DNA of 14,728 nt. Source: an uncultured Saprospiraceae bacterium. GTDB lineage: Bacteria > Bacteroidota > Bacteroidia > Chitinophagales > Saprospiraceae. Below are positions 6,551 to 13,964 of this stretch, in pieces (position 1 is the first letter of the stretch; each line of letters opens with the position of its first letter). Where the stretch lies: contig CALHKJ010000547.1 in NCBI GenBank assembly GCA_938033975.1, forward strand, positions 1-14,728, written 5' to 3'. The position numbers and the translations under genes were made by a program. The notes below the pieces were generated by a model. The model had not been told where the DNA came from. It searched no databases and saw only the letters and a list, made by a program, of their open reading frames with translations.

Positions 6551-7093
6551 ATGCATAAAGAGGATTCTGAAATACTGCAATTGTTAAGAAATTCAAGTCA
6601 GTTTGAACTGGGATTTAGTGCTTTGGTAAACAAATACAAAGAGCCATTGTATTGGCATATTAGAAGAATGGTATTGATCCATCAAGATGCTGATGATGTA
6701 TTACAAAATGTCTTTATAAAAGTATACAAAGCAATAGGCAGATTTAGAGAAGAAGCAAAACTATATACATGGCTTTATCGTATTGCAACTAATGAATCAC
6801 TTAGTTTCCTAAGAAAAAAGAAACACAGTTTTTCTAATATTGAATTATTGACAGAAAAGCTTACAGAAGACCCTTATTTTAGTGGAGACAGTATTCAATT
6901 GGCGCTCAAAGAAGCAATTGAGACACTGCCACCAAAACAGAAGCAAGTTTTCATTATGAGATATTATGATGAGATCGCATACAAGGATATGGCAGATATT
7001 TTAGAAAGCAGCATAGGAAGTCTAAAAGCATCTTACCATCATGCCTCTAAAAAGATTGAAGAATATTTAAAAACAACGGATGTCAAAGTTTAA
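6551..7093 (+). CDS. ECF-type RNA polymerase sigma factor
   Basis: At 180 residues this has the two-domain ECF architecture. Sigma-2 spans about 23-90, with YKEPLYWHIRRM, the acidic DADDVLQNVFIKVYKAI core-binding helix, and LYTWLYRIATNESLSFLRKK. Sigma-4 spans about 117-172, with IETLPPKQKQVFIMRYYDE and the HTH YKDMADILESSIGSLKASYHHA. There is no sigma-3 domain. It would direct RNA polymerase to a small regulon. The following gene begins 14 nt inside its 3' end and encodes a single-pass membrane protein. A third gene encodes a periplasmic Spy-like protein, so the three form a likely sigma / anti-sigma / sensor cassette. Such sigma factors often activate their own operon; I saw no convincing promoter match in the 83-bp upstream gap. 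A short overlapping ATG at 6544 opens only a 4-codon reading frame. Confidence 0.92.
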   Translation: MHKEDSEILQLLRNSSQFELGFSALVNKYKEPLYWHIRRMVLIHQDADDVLQNVFIKVYKAIGRFREEAKLYTWLYRIATNESLSFLRKKKHSFSNIELLTEKLTEDPYFSGDSIQLALKEAIETLPPKQKQVFIMRYYDEIAYKDMADILESSIGSLKASYHHASKKIEEYLKTTDVKV

Positions 7094-7592
7094 TAAGAAA
7101 AATAATGAAGAGGTCCCTAAGGATTACTTTGTAAAGTTTGGCGAAAAAATCCTGAATCAAACAATCGAAGAAGAATTATTTGAAGCCTCCGAGTTTCCAA
7201 TACTTAACTCTATTGAAAAATCTCAAGATTTCTCAATTCCCGAAGCCTATTTTTCAAACTTTAAGAACAAGAAGCCATTACAGAGAAATAATAGTTTTTC
7301 ACTATTTAGAACACTATCTATTGCTGCCTCACTTTTAATACTCGTGGCCATATTTACGGTAAGTAAAAATCAAGCAATAAATTCTGATAATGAAAATTTA
7401 TCATCAATTAATAAGCTTGAATTGTTAACTGAGGATATAGAAAGCATAGAAATAAATGAACTTGCTGAATTGCATGGATTAATTGATCCAGAATCAAGTG
7501 ACGAATTAATTTTTCAAGAACTTGATCATGATAAAATTTTAAATTATTTACTAGAAGAATCGGATGCTTATGATTTGGCATCGATCTACTAA
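7080..7592 (+). CDS. Single-pass membrane protein, candidate anti-sigma factor
   Basis: This 170-residue protein has an N-terminal cytosolic part (1-75), one membrane helix (about 76-94, FRTLSIAASLLILVAIFTV) and an acidic C-terminal part (about 100-170). Its cytosolic part carries two related motifs, EVPKDYFVKF (11-20) and SIPEAYFSNF (52-61), a [VI]P-x2-YF-x2-F pattern that I associate with small proteins encoded next to ECF sigma genes in Bacteroidota. The family has no name known to me and no zinc-binding HxxxCxxC anti-sigma motif. The 14-nt overlap with the sigma gene implies coupled synthesis, and the topology (cytosolic head, periplasmic tail) suits sequestration of the sigma factor with signal input from outside. 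The anti-sigma role is inference from context. It ends 11 bp before the Spy-like gene. Confidence 0.75.
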   Translation: MSKFNKKNNEEVPKDYFVKFGEKILNQTIEEELFEASEFPILNSIEKSQDFSIPEAYFSNFKNKKPLQRNNSFSLFRTLSIAASLLILVAIFTVSKNQAINSDNENLSSINKLELLTEDIESIEINELAELHGLIDPESSDELIFQELDHDKILNYLLEESDAYDLASIY

Positions 7593-7603
7593 AATTCAAA
7601 AGA

Positions 7604-8071
7604 ATGAGATTAATATTTGTAACAATTATAACTTTTGCATGCCTTTTATCTTTTGGTCAAAGTAATCATGACACTAAAAATTCTGAAACACATACACATC
7701 AGCACATACCTAATGAACAAGTTGAGTCATTGCGCATTGCCTTCCTTACAAATAAGCTTGATCTCAGTCCTGGCGAAGCTCAACTCTTTTGGCCCGTATA
7801 TAATGAGTATTTGGACAAAAAAAGAGAACTAAAATCCAAGAGAAGTCATCGTGCAGAATTAGCAGATCTTGATAACGATCAAGCTAATCAATTACTTGAT
7901 ACATACTTAGAAACCAAGCAAAAAGAAATTGATTTGGACAAAGCTTATGTAGAAAAATTTAAAGAAGTCCTTCCGTCCAAAAAAGTAATAATGGTTTTTG
8001 TACTAGAAAGAAGATTCAAAGAAGAAATCCTTAAGGATGTCAAGAGAAGACTAAATGCAAGTAATAATTGA
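7604..8071 (+). CDS. Periplasmic Spy/CpxP-like protein, possible ECF sensor
   Basis: This protein has 155 residues. The signal peptide (1-19, ending LLSFGQ) is followed by a short His-rich stretch with His22 and HTHQH at 30-34. A long helical region from about 40 to 150 contains LDLSPGEAQLFWPVYNEYLDKK (52-73). The L-x-L-[ST]-P-x-EA-x-x-FWP-x-YNEY pattern is what I know from Bacteroidota proteins labelled as ECF-sigma-associated sensors or Spy/CpxP-like (LTxxQ-related) proteins, which are periplasmic helical hairpins. The C-terminus is basic (EILKDVKRRLNASNN). As last gene of the sigma cassette it may sense envelope stress or a metal and signal to the membrane anti-sigma candidate. The His cluster recalls metal-sensing CnrX-type proteins, but this is an analogy. 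No strong terminator follows. Confidence 0.75.
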   Translation: MRLIFVTIITFACLLSFGQSNHDTKNSETHTHQHIPNEQVESLRIAFLTNKLDLSPGEAQLFWPVYNEYLDKKRELKSKRSHRAELADLDNDQANQLLDTYLETKQKEIDLDKAYVEKFKEVLPSKKVIMVFVLERRFKEEILKDVKRRLNASNN

Positions 8072-8161
8072 TAAGAATCTATTTCAACAACTCAAAAAAG
8101 AACCGATCTTACCATCTTTAGTCTACCCTTATTTTGGTAAATCTAAACAAGATATTTTTAT

Positions 8162-8187
8162 AATGTAATACCCAAACACATTACATT
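8162..8187. promoter_or_regulatory. Perfect inverted repeat AATGTAAT-N10-ATTACATT
   Basis: AATGTAAT (8162-8169) and ATTACATT (8180-8187) are exact complements, separated by ACCCAAACAC. No T-run follows directly. The size and spacing would suit an operator for a dimeric regulator, about 190 bp before the TPR-gene promoter candidate, or the end of the sigma operon transcript. Confidence 0.35.
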
Positions 8188-8355
8188 TATTAAGAGTTTA
8201 TCTATTTACAATATATGTTAGTTAGTGATTCATAAAGAATTAGTAATTTAATTAAAATAGATACTTATCCTTCCTCCAATTTCTGCCAAAAAAAGAGCCC
8301 TACTTTAGGCTTATATTTCATTTAAGAAAATATGAAAAAAAGATTAGCAGAAATC

Positions 8356-8383
8356 TTGTTTGAAATCTATAATGTTATATTTA
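8356..8383 (+). promoter_or_regulatory. Candidate promoter for the TPR gene
   Basis: TTG (8356-8358) is followed after 17 bp by TATATTTA (8376-8383), seven of eight positions of TAnnTTTG when n is free. This would start transcription near 8390, leaving a leader of about 30 nt before the ATG at 8420. Confidence 0.35.
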
Positions 8384-8419
8384 CGTCAAGTTAAATCCCA
8401 AGTTTAACAACAAAACTCA

Positions 8420-9832
8420 ATGGACCAAAAATTAACACGTAATCTGGAGATAATTAATTTAGTGTCTGATTTTGAAGAAATGTGCTCAACTGGAGAGAGT
8501 ATGTTTTTAACTGAAAAATCATTTGTAGACATAATCAATTATTATCAAGAGGAAAATCAACTTGATCGCGCGTTGAATGTTTGCAATCTTGCAATTGCTC
8601 AATTCAATTATCGTGTCGAATTCTATATAACCAAAGCAAAGGTTCTAAGCAAGCTTAATAGACCTACAGAATGTCTTGACATTTTGGACATCGCAGAAAG
8701 TATTGCTCCTTACGAATTGGAAATTAAATTGATAAGAATCAAAATTTATGCTTATTCAGGATCTTCTGATGAAGCCCAAGAAATTCTTGACAAATTAAAA
8801 AGCCATGTTGTAGGAAGTGACAAAGCAGAAGTTCTAATTTGCGAATCTTACATTCATGAAGTTAACCAAGACTTCAATGCAATGTATGAGGTTCTTAAAA
8901 AGGCAATTGTTTGTGATCCTCAAAACAGTGAAGCATTAGATCGCTTTTGGTTCTCTATAGAATTCTCCAAAAACTACTATGGTGCGATATCTTTTTTAAA
9001 TAAGATTATCAATAGAACACCATACTCTTTTATGGCATGGTATAATTTAGGTGAAGCTTATTCATGTGTTGGTGAATACAACAAAGCCATTACTGCTTTA
9101 GAATATGCTTTTATAATCAGACCCGAATTTCAAATTGCATATTACGAATGCGCAGAACTTTGTCTGCAAACAAAAAAATATGCAAAGGCATTAAGTATTT
9201 ATAAAGAAGCTGTTGCTTTGTTTGGTGTTGATGAAGATGTATTTATTAATATGGCAGATTGCCATAAAGCTTTAGGTAACTTATCTGCAGCTAAATACAA
9301 TCTTTACAAAGCACTCAAGTATGACCCATACAACGATGAAATATACTTCAAATTAGGTAACTGTTATGCTTCTGAAAAAAACTGGAACAATGCAATTAAG
9401 TCTTATCATAAGGCTATAGCTATAGAAGACAATACAGAAGATTACTTTTTACAACTAGCTGAAGCTTATTACACTTTAGGTAGTTTTGAAAAGGCTGACT
9501 TCTTCTACAGAAAAGCAACTACCATTGCACCAGAAGAAAGTTACTACTGGTCAAAATACGCATCTTTTTTAATCAAAACAGGTGAGAGAAAATTAGCTCT
9601 GCAACTTTTAGAAAAAGCTGAAGACTTTACTTTCGGAGCAAATATTCTTTACTGCAAATCTGCAGCACTTATTTTGTCAAAAAACAACAAGCAAGGACTT
9701 GATGTTTTGAAAGAAGCACTTCAAGAAGATCATAGTGATCATCAGTTATTATTCAATATTGAACCAGAACTAGCACTGGACAAACAAATAACTGCGATGA
9801 TCAATTACTATAAACCAGAAATAGGCCAATAG
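8420..9832 (+). CDS. Cytoplasmic protein composed of about twelve tetratricopeptide repeats
   Basis: This protein has 470 residues and no signal peptide or membrane helix. From about residue 33 to 440 it reads as consecutive 34-residue TPR units. The clearest are at 206-237 (AWYNLGEAYSCVGEYNKAI), 240-270 (AYYECAELCLQTKKYAKAL), 274-305 (VFINMADCHKALGNLSAAK), 308-338 (IYFKLGNCYASEKNWNNAI) and 341-373 (LQLAEAYYTLGSFEKADFF). The N-terminal units are more diverged. Eleven cysteines are spread through the repeats, which fits a reducing cytoplasmic location. Such proteins form superhelical scaffolds for protein partners; the partner is unknown. I believe proteins of this size and make-up are widespread in Bacteroidota as uncharacterised TPR proteins. 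It is transcribed alone, between a candidate promoter and a strong terminator. Confidence 0.85.
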   Translation: MDQKLTRNLEIINLVSDFEEMCSTGESMFLTEKSFVDIINYYQEENQLDRALNVCNLAIAQFNYRVEFYITKAKVLSKLNRPTECLDILDIAESIAPYELEIKLIRIKIYAYSGSSDEAQEILDKLKSHVVGSDKAEVLICESYIHEVNQDFNAMYEVLKKAIVCDPQNSEALDRFWFSIEFSKNYYGAISFLNKIINRTPYSFMAWYNLGEAYSCVGEYNKAITALEYAFIIRPEFQIAYYECAELCLQTKKYAKALSIYKEAVALFGVDEDVFINMADCHKALGNLSAAKYNLYKALKYDPYNDEIYFKLGNCYASEKNWNNAIKSYHKAIAIEDNTEDYFLQLAEAYYTLGSFEKADFFYRKATTIAPEESYYWSKYASFLIKTGERKLALQLLEKAEDFTFGANILYCKSAALILSKNNKQGLDVLKEALQEDHSDHQLLFNIEPELALDKQITAMINYYKPEIGQ

Positions 9833-9867
9833 CTGAACAATTGGCATTACTCAATCCAACTCAAATT

Positions 9868-9898
9868 AGCAGCCCCCTAAACAGTGGCTGCTTTTTTT
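9868..9898 (+). terminator. Intrinsic terminator of the TPR gene
   Basis: AGCAGCC (9868-9874) pairs with GGCTGCT (9886-9892) across an 11-nt loop, directly followed by a T-run to 9898. It lies 36 bp after the TPR stop codon. Confidence 0.9.
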
Positions 9899-9968
9899 AT
9901 ATCTTATATTGTTATTTATCTCTTAATTGTCTGTGATTCAGCAGATTAATTGTGACTAATACACCTAG

Positions 9969-9998
9969 TTGTCCAAGCAAATTTTTATTTTACATTGA
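9969..9998 (+). promoter_or_regulatory. Weak promoter candidate for the peptide transporter
   Basis: TTG (9969-9971) is followed after 19 bp by TACATTGA (9991-9998), an imperfect match to TAnnTTTG. The spacing and its place 25 bp before the ATG are right; the -7 match is only partial. Confidence 0.22.
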
Positions 9999-10022
9999 AT
10001 TAAAAACTAAAACCAATCTTCT

Positions 10023-11789
10023 ATGTCAGAATTTAAATTTGGTGGCTCTGAAGTGAATCAGAAAACCATATTGGGGCACCCTTCAGGACTTTTCGTCCTA
10101 TTTTTTACAGAAATGTGGGAGCGATTTTCATATTATGGAATGCGTGTACTCTTTGTGGTGTTCTTGGTCAAAGTTGCTTTTGGTGATGGTGCTTGGGCAC
10201 GAGCAGATGCACTTGCACTATATGGTATCTATACGGGCTTTGTTTATTTCACACCTATGTTAGGTGGTATATTAGCAGACAAATTTTTAGGTTATCGGAA
10301 AGCCGTCATGATAGGGGCTCTGATAATGACTCTTGGTCATGCCAGTATGGCCCTTGAAACAGAAATTTCATTCTACGCAGGATTATTGATGCTAATCATT
10401 GGTAATGGTTTTTTCAAACCGAATATTTCATCAATTGTAGGTAATATATATGATAAGGTTCCAGAGCTCAAAGATGGCGCATACACCATTTTTTACATGG
10501 GTATCAATGCAGGTGCCTTCCTAGGAATATTACTTTGTAGTTACTATGGTGAGCAATGGAGCTATAGTTATGGATTTGGTTTAGCTGGTATCTTCATGTT
10601 TTTAGGAATGATGCAATTTTATTTTGCACAAGATATATTTGGTGACATTGGTTTGGCACCAAAAGCTTTAGCTGAAAAAGCTAAGGAAAAAGTTGTTGAC
10701 TCTACGGTCAAGGCAAAAGAGGTAATTTCTGGATCAGCTAGTAACGTAGGAAAGTGGGCAATTATTGGAACTATTATATCTATTGTCTTTTTTCTTTTAC
10801 TTCATTTTTCTCTTGACCCTCAAGCTAATTTCCTCCAAACTTTTACTAAAAAGTTTATGCCTCCAATCATTATGGGTGCTGTAATAGGTTTCGTTGGATG
10901 GATTGTTACTGACCCAACTTTGACAAAAATTGAAAGAGATAGAGTATGGGTTATTATTATACTTAGTTTCTTTATCGTATTCTTTTGGTGGGCTTTCGAG
11001 CAAGCAGGAGGTTCTATGACTGTATTTGCATTGGACTATACCGAAAGGGATTTAACAGGAAATGGAGCTGGAATTTTTAAAGTAATTAATACTATAATAT
11101 CGATAGTACCAATGGTCGTCTTGACTTATGTTCTATGGAAATTATTTTCAGTTACATTTAGTCATTACTCTTTATCAAATGTTTTCCTTGGAGTAGGATT
11201 TTTAGGTGTTTGGGTTCTCATAGCAATAATGCTAAAAGAACAATATTCTGACGAGGCAACAGAGGTACCTGCTGGTTGGTTTCAAGTATTTAATAGTTTA
11301 TTCATAATTTGTTTAGCACCCCTATTTAGTAAACTGTGGGAAAAAAATATATCATTCTTAAAAAGTGGTCCCGTTAAGTTCGCATTAGGACTTACTCTTT
11401 TAGGATTAGGTTTTGCTATTCTTGCTTTTGGAGCAATGGGTATTGATACTTCAGAAGGAGCAACGGTTGTTAAAGTAAGCATGATCTGGTTGATTGTTGC
11501 ATACTTGTTCCACACTCTTGGAGAGCTTTGTATTTCACCCGTTGGTTTAAGTTATGTTAGTAAACTTGCACCTGCAAGACTAGTTGGATTAATGTTTGGA
11601 GTTTTCTTTGTATCTAACTTCATTGCCAACTTCGCTGCAGGACTTACTGGTAGTTATATTGAACCTATTGCAGAGCAGATAGGCCTAAGTGGATTCTTCT
11701 TGATATTCGCGGCAGTACCTATTTCAGCAGCCATCTTGATTTTTATAATCAAAGGATGGATGGCAAAAATGATGCACGGTATAGACTAA
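10023..11789 (+). CDS. POT-family proton-coupled oligopeptide transporter
   Basis: This protein has 588 residues and many hydrophobic helices. The proton-binding signature ExxERFxYYG on helix 1 is exact (E30-M-W-E33-R34-F35-S-Y37-Y38-G39). The PTR2 signature appears as FYMGINAG (157-164), and the helix-7 block FWWAFEQAGGSM lies at about 321-332. HTLGELCISPVGLSYVSKLAP (497-517) holds the conserved Glu501 and Pro of helix 10. These inner-membrane symporters import di- and tripeptides with protons. Extra hydrophobic segments between helices 6 and 7, preceded by a Lys/Ala-rich loop (213-242), match the 14-helix bacterial POT arrangement, although the charged loop seems long. It is flanked by terminators on both sides and so is monocistronic. 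A secreted S46 dipeptidase gene nearby could supply its substrates. Confidence 0.93.
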   Translation: MSEFKFGGSEVNQKTILGHPSGLFVLFFTEMWERFSYYGMRVLFVVFLVKVAFGDGAWARADALALYGIYTGFVYFTPMLGGILADKFLGYRKAVMIGALIMTLGHASMALETEISFYAGLLMLIIGNGFFKPNISSIVGNIYDKVPELKDGAYTIFYMGINAGAFLGILLCSYYGEQWSYSYGFGLAGIFMFLGMMQFYFAQDIFGDIGLAPKALAEKAKEKVVDSTVKAKEVISGSASNVGKWAIIGTIISIVFFLLLHFSLDPQANFLQTFTKKFMPPIIMGAVIGFVGWIVTDPTLTKIERDRVWVIIILSFFIVFFWWAFEQAGGSMTVFALDYTERDLTGNGAGIFKVINTIISIVPMVVLTYVLWKLFSVTFSHYSLSNVFLGVGFLGVWVLIAIMLKEQYSDEATEVPAGWFQVFNSLFIICLAPLFSKLWEKNISFLKSGPVKFALGLTLLGLGFAILAFGAMGIDTSEGATVVKVSMIWLIVAYLFHTLGELCISPVGLSYVSKLAPARLVGLMFGVFFVSNFIANFAAGLTGSYIEPIAEQIGLSGFFLIFAAVPISAAILIFIIKGWMAKMMHGID

Positions 11790-11813
11790 TAAAGACCAAT
11801 ATGTCTTCTTTAC

Positions 11814-11851
11814 TATAGAAAACCCACTGCATTTGCAGTGGGTTTTCTATA
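11814..11851. terminator. Strong bidirectional intrinsic terminator
   Basis: TATAGAAAACCCACTGC (11814-11830) pairs perfectly over 17 bp with GCAGTGGGTTTTCTATA (11835-11851) around an ATTT loop. The A- and T-rich outer arms form the U-tract pairing. It lies 24 bp after the transporter stop. A smaller hairpin, AAGAC/GTCTT (11792-11796 with 11803-11807), sits just before it. Confidence 0.93.
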
Positions 11852-11857
11852 TGTTTG
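11850..11857 (+). promoter_or_regulatory. Possible -7 element for the LVIVD gene
   Basis: TATGTTTG is an exact TAnnTTTG match 32 bp before the ATG at 11890. The only TTTG upstream (11832-11835) is 14 bp away, which is too close, and it lies inside the terminator stem-loop, so the match may be chance. Confidence 0.22.
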
Positions 11858-11889
11858 TATTTCAATCTGATTTTAAAGGCAATTAATTG

Positions 11890-13197
11890 ATGAAAAATAT
11901 ACTAATACTACTATTTAGTGTTATTTCATTTAGCATGTTTTCTCAGGCTAAATTGAACATGGAAACACTTGGTGATTTTGACAATACCATTGATGAGTGG
12001 AGTGATATTTGGGGTTACACAGATGAGGAAGGTAATGAGTACGCTATCTCTGGAACTCAAGACTCCATATATATCATCGACGTTACAGATTGTTCCAAGC
12101 CTCAAGTAATATACCAACATAACGGTAATACTCCTATCTGGAGAGATTTCAAAGTATATCAAGATTATGCCTATTCTGTCTGTGATGGATCAAGTTGTTC
12201 TGAAGGTCTCAAGATATTTGACCTTTCAGGCTTACCAAGCTCAGGAGTTGTATACGCTGGTTCAAAAGTAACTTGGTTTACTAGAGCACATAATATTTTT
12301 ATTGACGAAGAACATGGACGTCTATATGCTTGTGATGTGTACAAAAACGGTGTGAAATCAGATCTTGTTATTTTAGATATTGCCCTAGACCCAACTAATC
12401 CAACCCTACTATACCAAGGACCATTAGATGGAGGCTATCTTCATGATCTCAATGTAAAAAATAATATCATTTATGGTTCATACTATTCTGGTGACGCATT
12501 AAGAGTGTATGACGCAACGGACCCTTCCAATATTTTCCTTATTGAAGAACTAGAAGGAATGGATGGTGCTCATGCAAGTTGGAATGATGATGAAGAACAA
12601 TGGGCATATCTTATTGAAGAAAAAGCAAATCACACTATCAATGTTATTGATCTATCAAATTTAGATGACCCTAATAATGATATCGAAATTGTAAATCAAA
12701 TATGGGATCCACTCGAATCAGATAATGGCTTAATAGCTCACAATCTATTTGTCGTCAATGATTTCCTTTATATGTCTCATTATGAAGACGGAGTAAAAGT
12801 ATATGACATAAAAGATAGAGCAAACCCTGTAATCGCTGGTTATAATGACATATATGAACAAAATGGTGATTCCTACTCTGGATTCAATGGAACTTGGGGT
12901 GTATACCCCTTTTTTAATTCTGGTTGTATTGTCGCATCTGATGACCTCAATGGTATCGTAACCATGCAATTAGATTGGACCATTTCTGATACCTGTACTC
13001 CAGTAGTTAAAATTAATAAATCTGAACCAGGAGGTACTTACTCTGCATCAAATTACCTAAGCTCAGATTCTCCAACAGATCAAAATTCTCCAACAGTCTA
13101 TCAGGCTGTTCATTGTATCGAGCTACTGCCTGGATTTGAAACACATAAGGGTCAAGAATTTGATGCAAAAATTGATGAATGTTTACCCAATAACTAA
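11890..13197 (+). CDS. Secreted choice-of-anchor-B LVIVD propeller with C-terminal coat-hanger-like domain
   Basis: The ATG at 11890 is chosen over an in-frame TTG three bases earlier; it gives 435 residues. The signal peptide is 1-19, ending SMFSQ. Residues about 25-362 form an LVIVD-type beta-propeller of the choice-of-anchor-B kind: DIWGYTDEEGNEYAISG (39-55), IYIIDVTD (60-67) and PIWRDFKVYQDYAYSV (82-97), with blade motifs LKIFDLSG, LRVYDATD and VKVYDIKD. His-Asn/Asp pairs recur at blade edges (H134-N, H185-D, H284-N). Residues about 381-431 (TYSASNYL, then IELLPGFETHKGQEFDAKIDEC) resemble, in degenerate form, the YxAxNxI...IxLxPGFxxxxGxxFxAxI module I know from Bacteroidota secreted proteins. 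The protein ends four residues after that module, with no recognised type IX sorting tail. It is extracellular or periplasmic, function unknown. It overlaps the convergent ywaF-like gene by 4 nt. Confidence 0.85.
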   Translation: MKNILILLFSVISFSMFSQAKLNMETLGDFDNTIDEWSDIWGYTDEEGNEYAISGTQDSIYIIDVTDCSKPQVIYQHNGNTPIWRDFKVYQDYAYSVCDGSSCSEGLKIFDLSGLPSSGVVYAGSKVTWFTRAHNIFIDEEHGRLYACDVYKNGVKSDLVILDIALDPTNPTLLYQGPLDGGYLHDLNVKNNIIYGSYYSGDALRVYDATDPSNIFLIEELEGMDGAHASWNDDEEQWAYLIEEKANHTINVIDLSNLDDPNNDIEIVNQIWDPLESDNGLIAHNLFVVNDFLYMSHYEDGVKVYDIKDRANPVIAGYNDIYEQNGDSYSGFNGTWGVYPFFNSGCIVASDDLNGIVTMQLDWTISDTCTPVVKINKSEPGGTYSASNYLSSDSPTDQNSPTVYQAVHCIELLPGFETHKGQEFDAKIDECLPNN

Positions 13198-13901
13198 GCT
13201 CTAGATTTAATAAGATAAGGAAGCAAGGCCAGAAAAAACAGGAAAAACATAATTCCATATACTGCGGCAATGTACCAAGGCCAAGGACCTAAATAATCAA
13301 GTAGTGAGGCAACCTTTGGTTTTTCTGATAAGTAATTATAATTTGCCTTGAGCACAAAATTGACTCCTGCAGAAAAGACTGTAAATAAAATGGTAGCAAC
13401 TACAGCATTTTTATAATCACGCCAGTTGATTTTAAATTTATAAACAAAGACTCCATAGATCATCGTGACTACCAACATCAAATGATAGATCCAATATAGA
13501 TTATACTCTCTATGGCCTGGGCCCTCAATTAAATCCGGAGTTAAAATCGCATTAAGCGTTCCCGCCATTACCCAGAAATACAATATACCTAACCACAGGC
13601 GATTGCGTGTATAAAAAACAAAGGGTAAAATCAATGCCATAAATCGACATAGAAAAAATGGTAAATCTAGTTTTGGATCAAAATTATTGCTAGAAGCTTG
13701 ATACCACATCCTCCAACAAACGCAAATGAATGGCACAAAGGCCAAACTGGTTCCTACTAAAGTTTTAAGCTTTTCTGGTAAATATTTATTAGCAACAAAA
13801 ATAGCAAGGAACCCTACACAAAAAGCCAATAAAATAGGAAGAAAGTGGTCCATAGTATAGGCCACAAAAAGAGAATCGGAATCTGAGAAAAGGGGTATCA
13901 T
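13194..13901 (-). CDS. YwaF/TIGR02206-like integral membrane protein
   Basis: This protein has 235 residues and about seven hydrophobic helices (roughly 18-36, 48-65, 79-97, 103-121, 133-155, 165-185 and 206-228). Characteristic segments are LDLPFFLCRFMAL (78-90), corresponding to the LPLHLC motif of the YwaF family, GTLNAILTPDL (114-124), HREYNLYWIYH (130-140), GVNFVLKANYNYLSEKP (179-195) and LGPWPWYI (204-211). The family is uncharacterised; conserved His, Asn and charged residues in or near the helices suggest more than a structural role. The start at 13901 gives an 18-residue N-terminal tail before helix 1; an internal Met17 is an alternative start. The TAG stop interleaves with the TAA stop of the convergent LVIVD gene within CTAA (13194-13197). 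Its start is 63 bp from the divergent S46 peptidase gene. Confidence 0.83.
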   Translation of the reverse strand: MIPLFSDSDSLFVAYTMDHFLPILLAFCVGFLAIFVANKYLPEKLKTLVGTSLAFVPFICVCWRMWYQASSNNFDPKLDLPFFLCRFMALILPFVFYTRNRLWLGILYFWVMAGTLNAILTPDLIEGPGHREYNLYWIYHLMLVVTMIYGVFVYKFKINWRDYKNAVVATILFTVFSAGVNFVLKANYNYLSEKPKVASLLDYLGPWPWYIAAVYGIMFFLFFLALLPYLIKSRA

Positions 13902-13906
13902 TACTA

Positions 13907-13940
13907 TTTGGTAGACTTTTGCAGTTAACTTTTATATTTT
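13907..13940 (+). promoter_or_regulatory. Candidate promoter of the S46 peptidase gene
   Basis: TTTG (13907-13910) is followed after 22 bp by TATATTTT (13933-13940), one mismatch from TAnnTTTG. It lies 24 bp before the ATG at 13965, within a 63-bp gap shared with the divergent membrane-protein gene. Confidence 0.3.
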
Positions 13941-13964
13941 AGCAATCCTTAAAATACACTACTA

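Larger units (their letters stand above)
8072..8419. other. Intergenic region upstream of the TPR gene
   Basis: This gap of 348 bp holds three features: a weak TTACCA/TGGTAA pairing (8109-8114 with 8135-8140), the perfect 8-bp inverted repeat at 8162-8187, and a promoter-like site at 8356-8383. A 20-codon frame starting ATGAAAAAAAG (8332-8394) is open, but it overlaps the promoter candidate. No RNA gene or terminator was recognised. Confidence 0.55.

Noticed and set aside
8109..8140. TTACCA/TGGTAA pairing as terminator of the sigma operon
   Set aside because: Only six pairs with a 20-nt loop and no T-run; too weak to call.
8332..8394. 20-codon frame beginning MKKRLAEILFE upstream of the TPR gene
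   Set aside because: Too short to support, and it overlaps the best promoter candidate; kept only as a note in the intergenic entry.
12745..12969. Reverse-strand open frame within the LVIVD gene
   Set aside because: Shadow of a clearly coding forward frame; no domain features.
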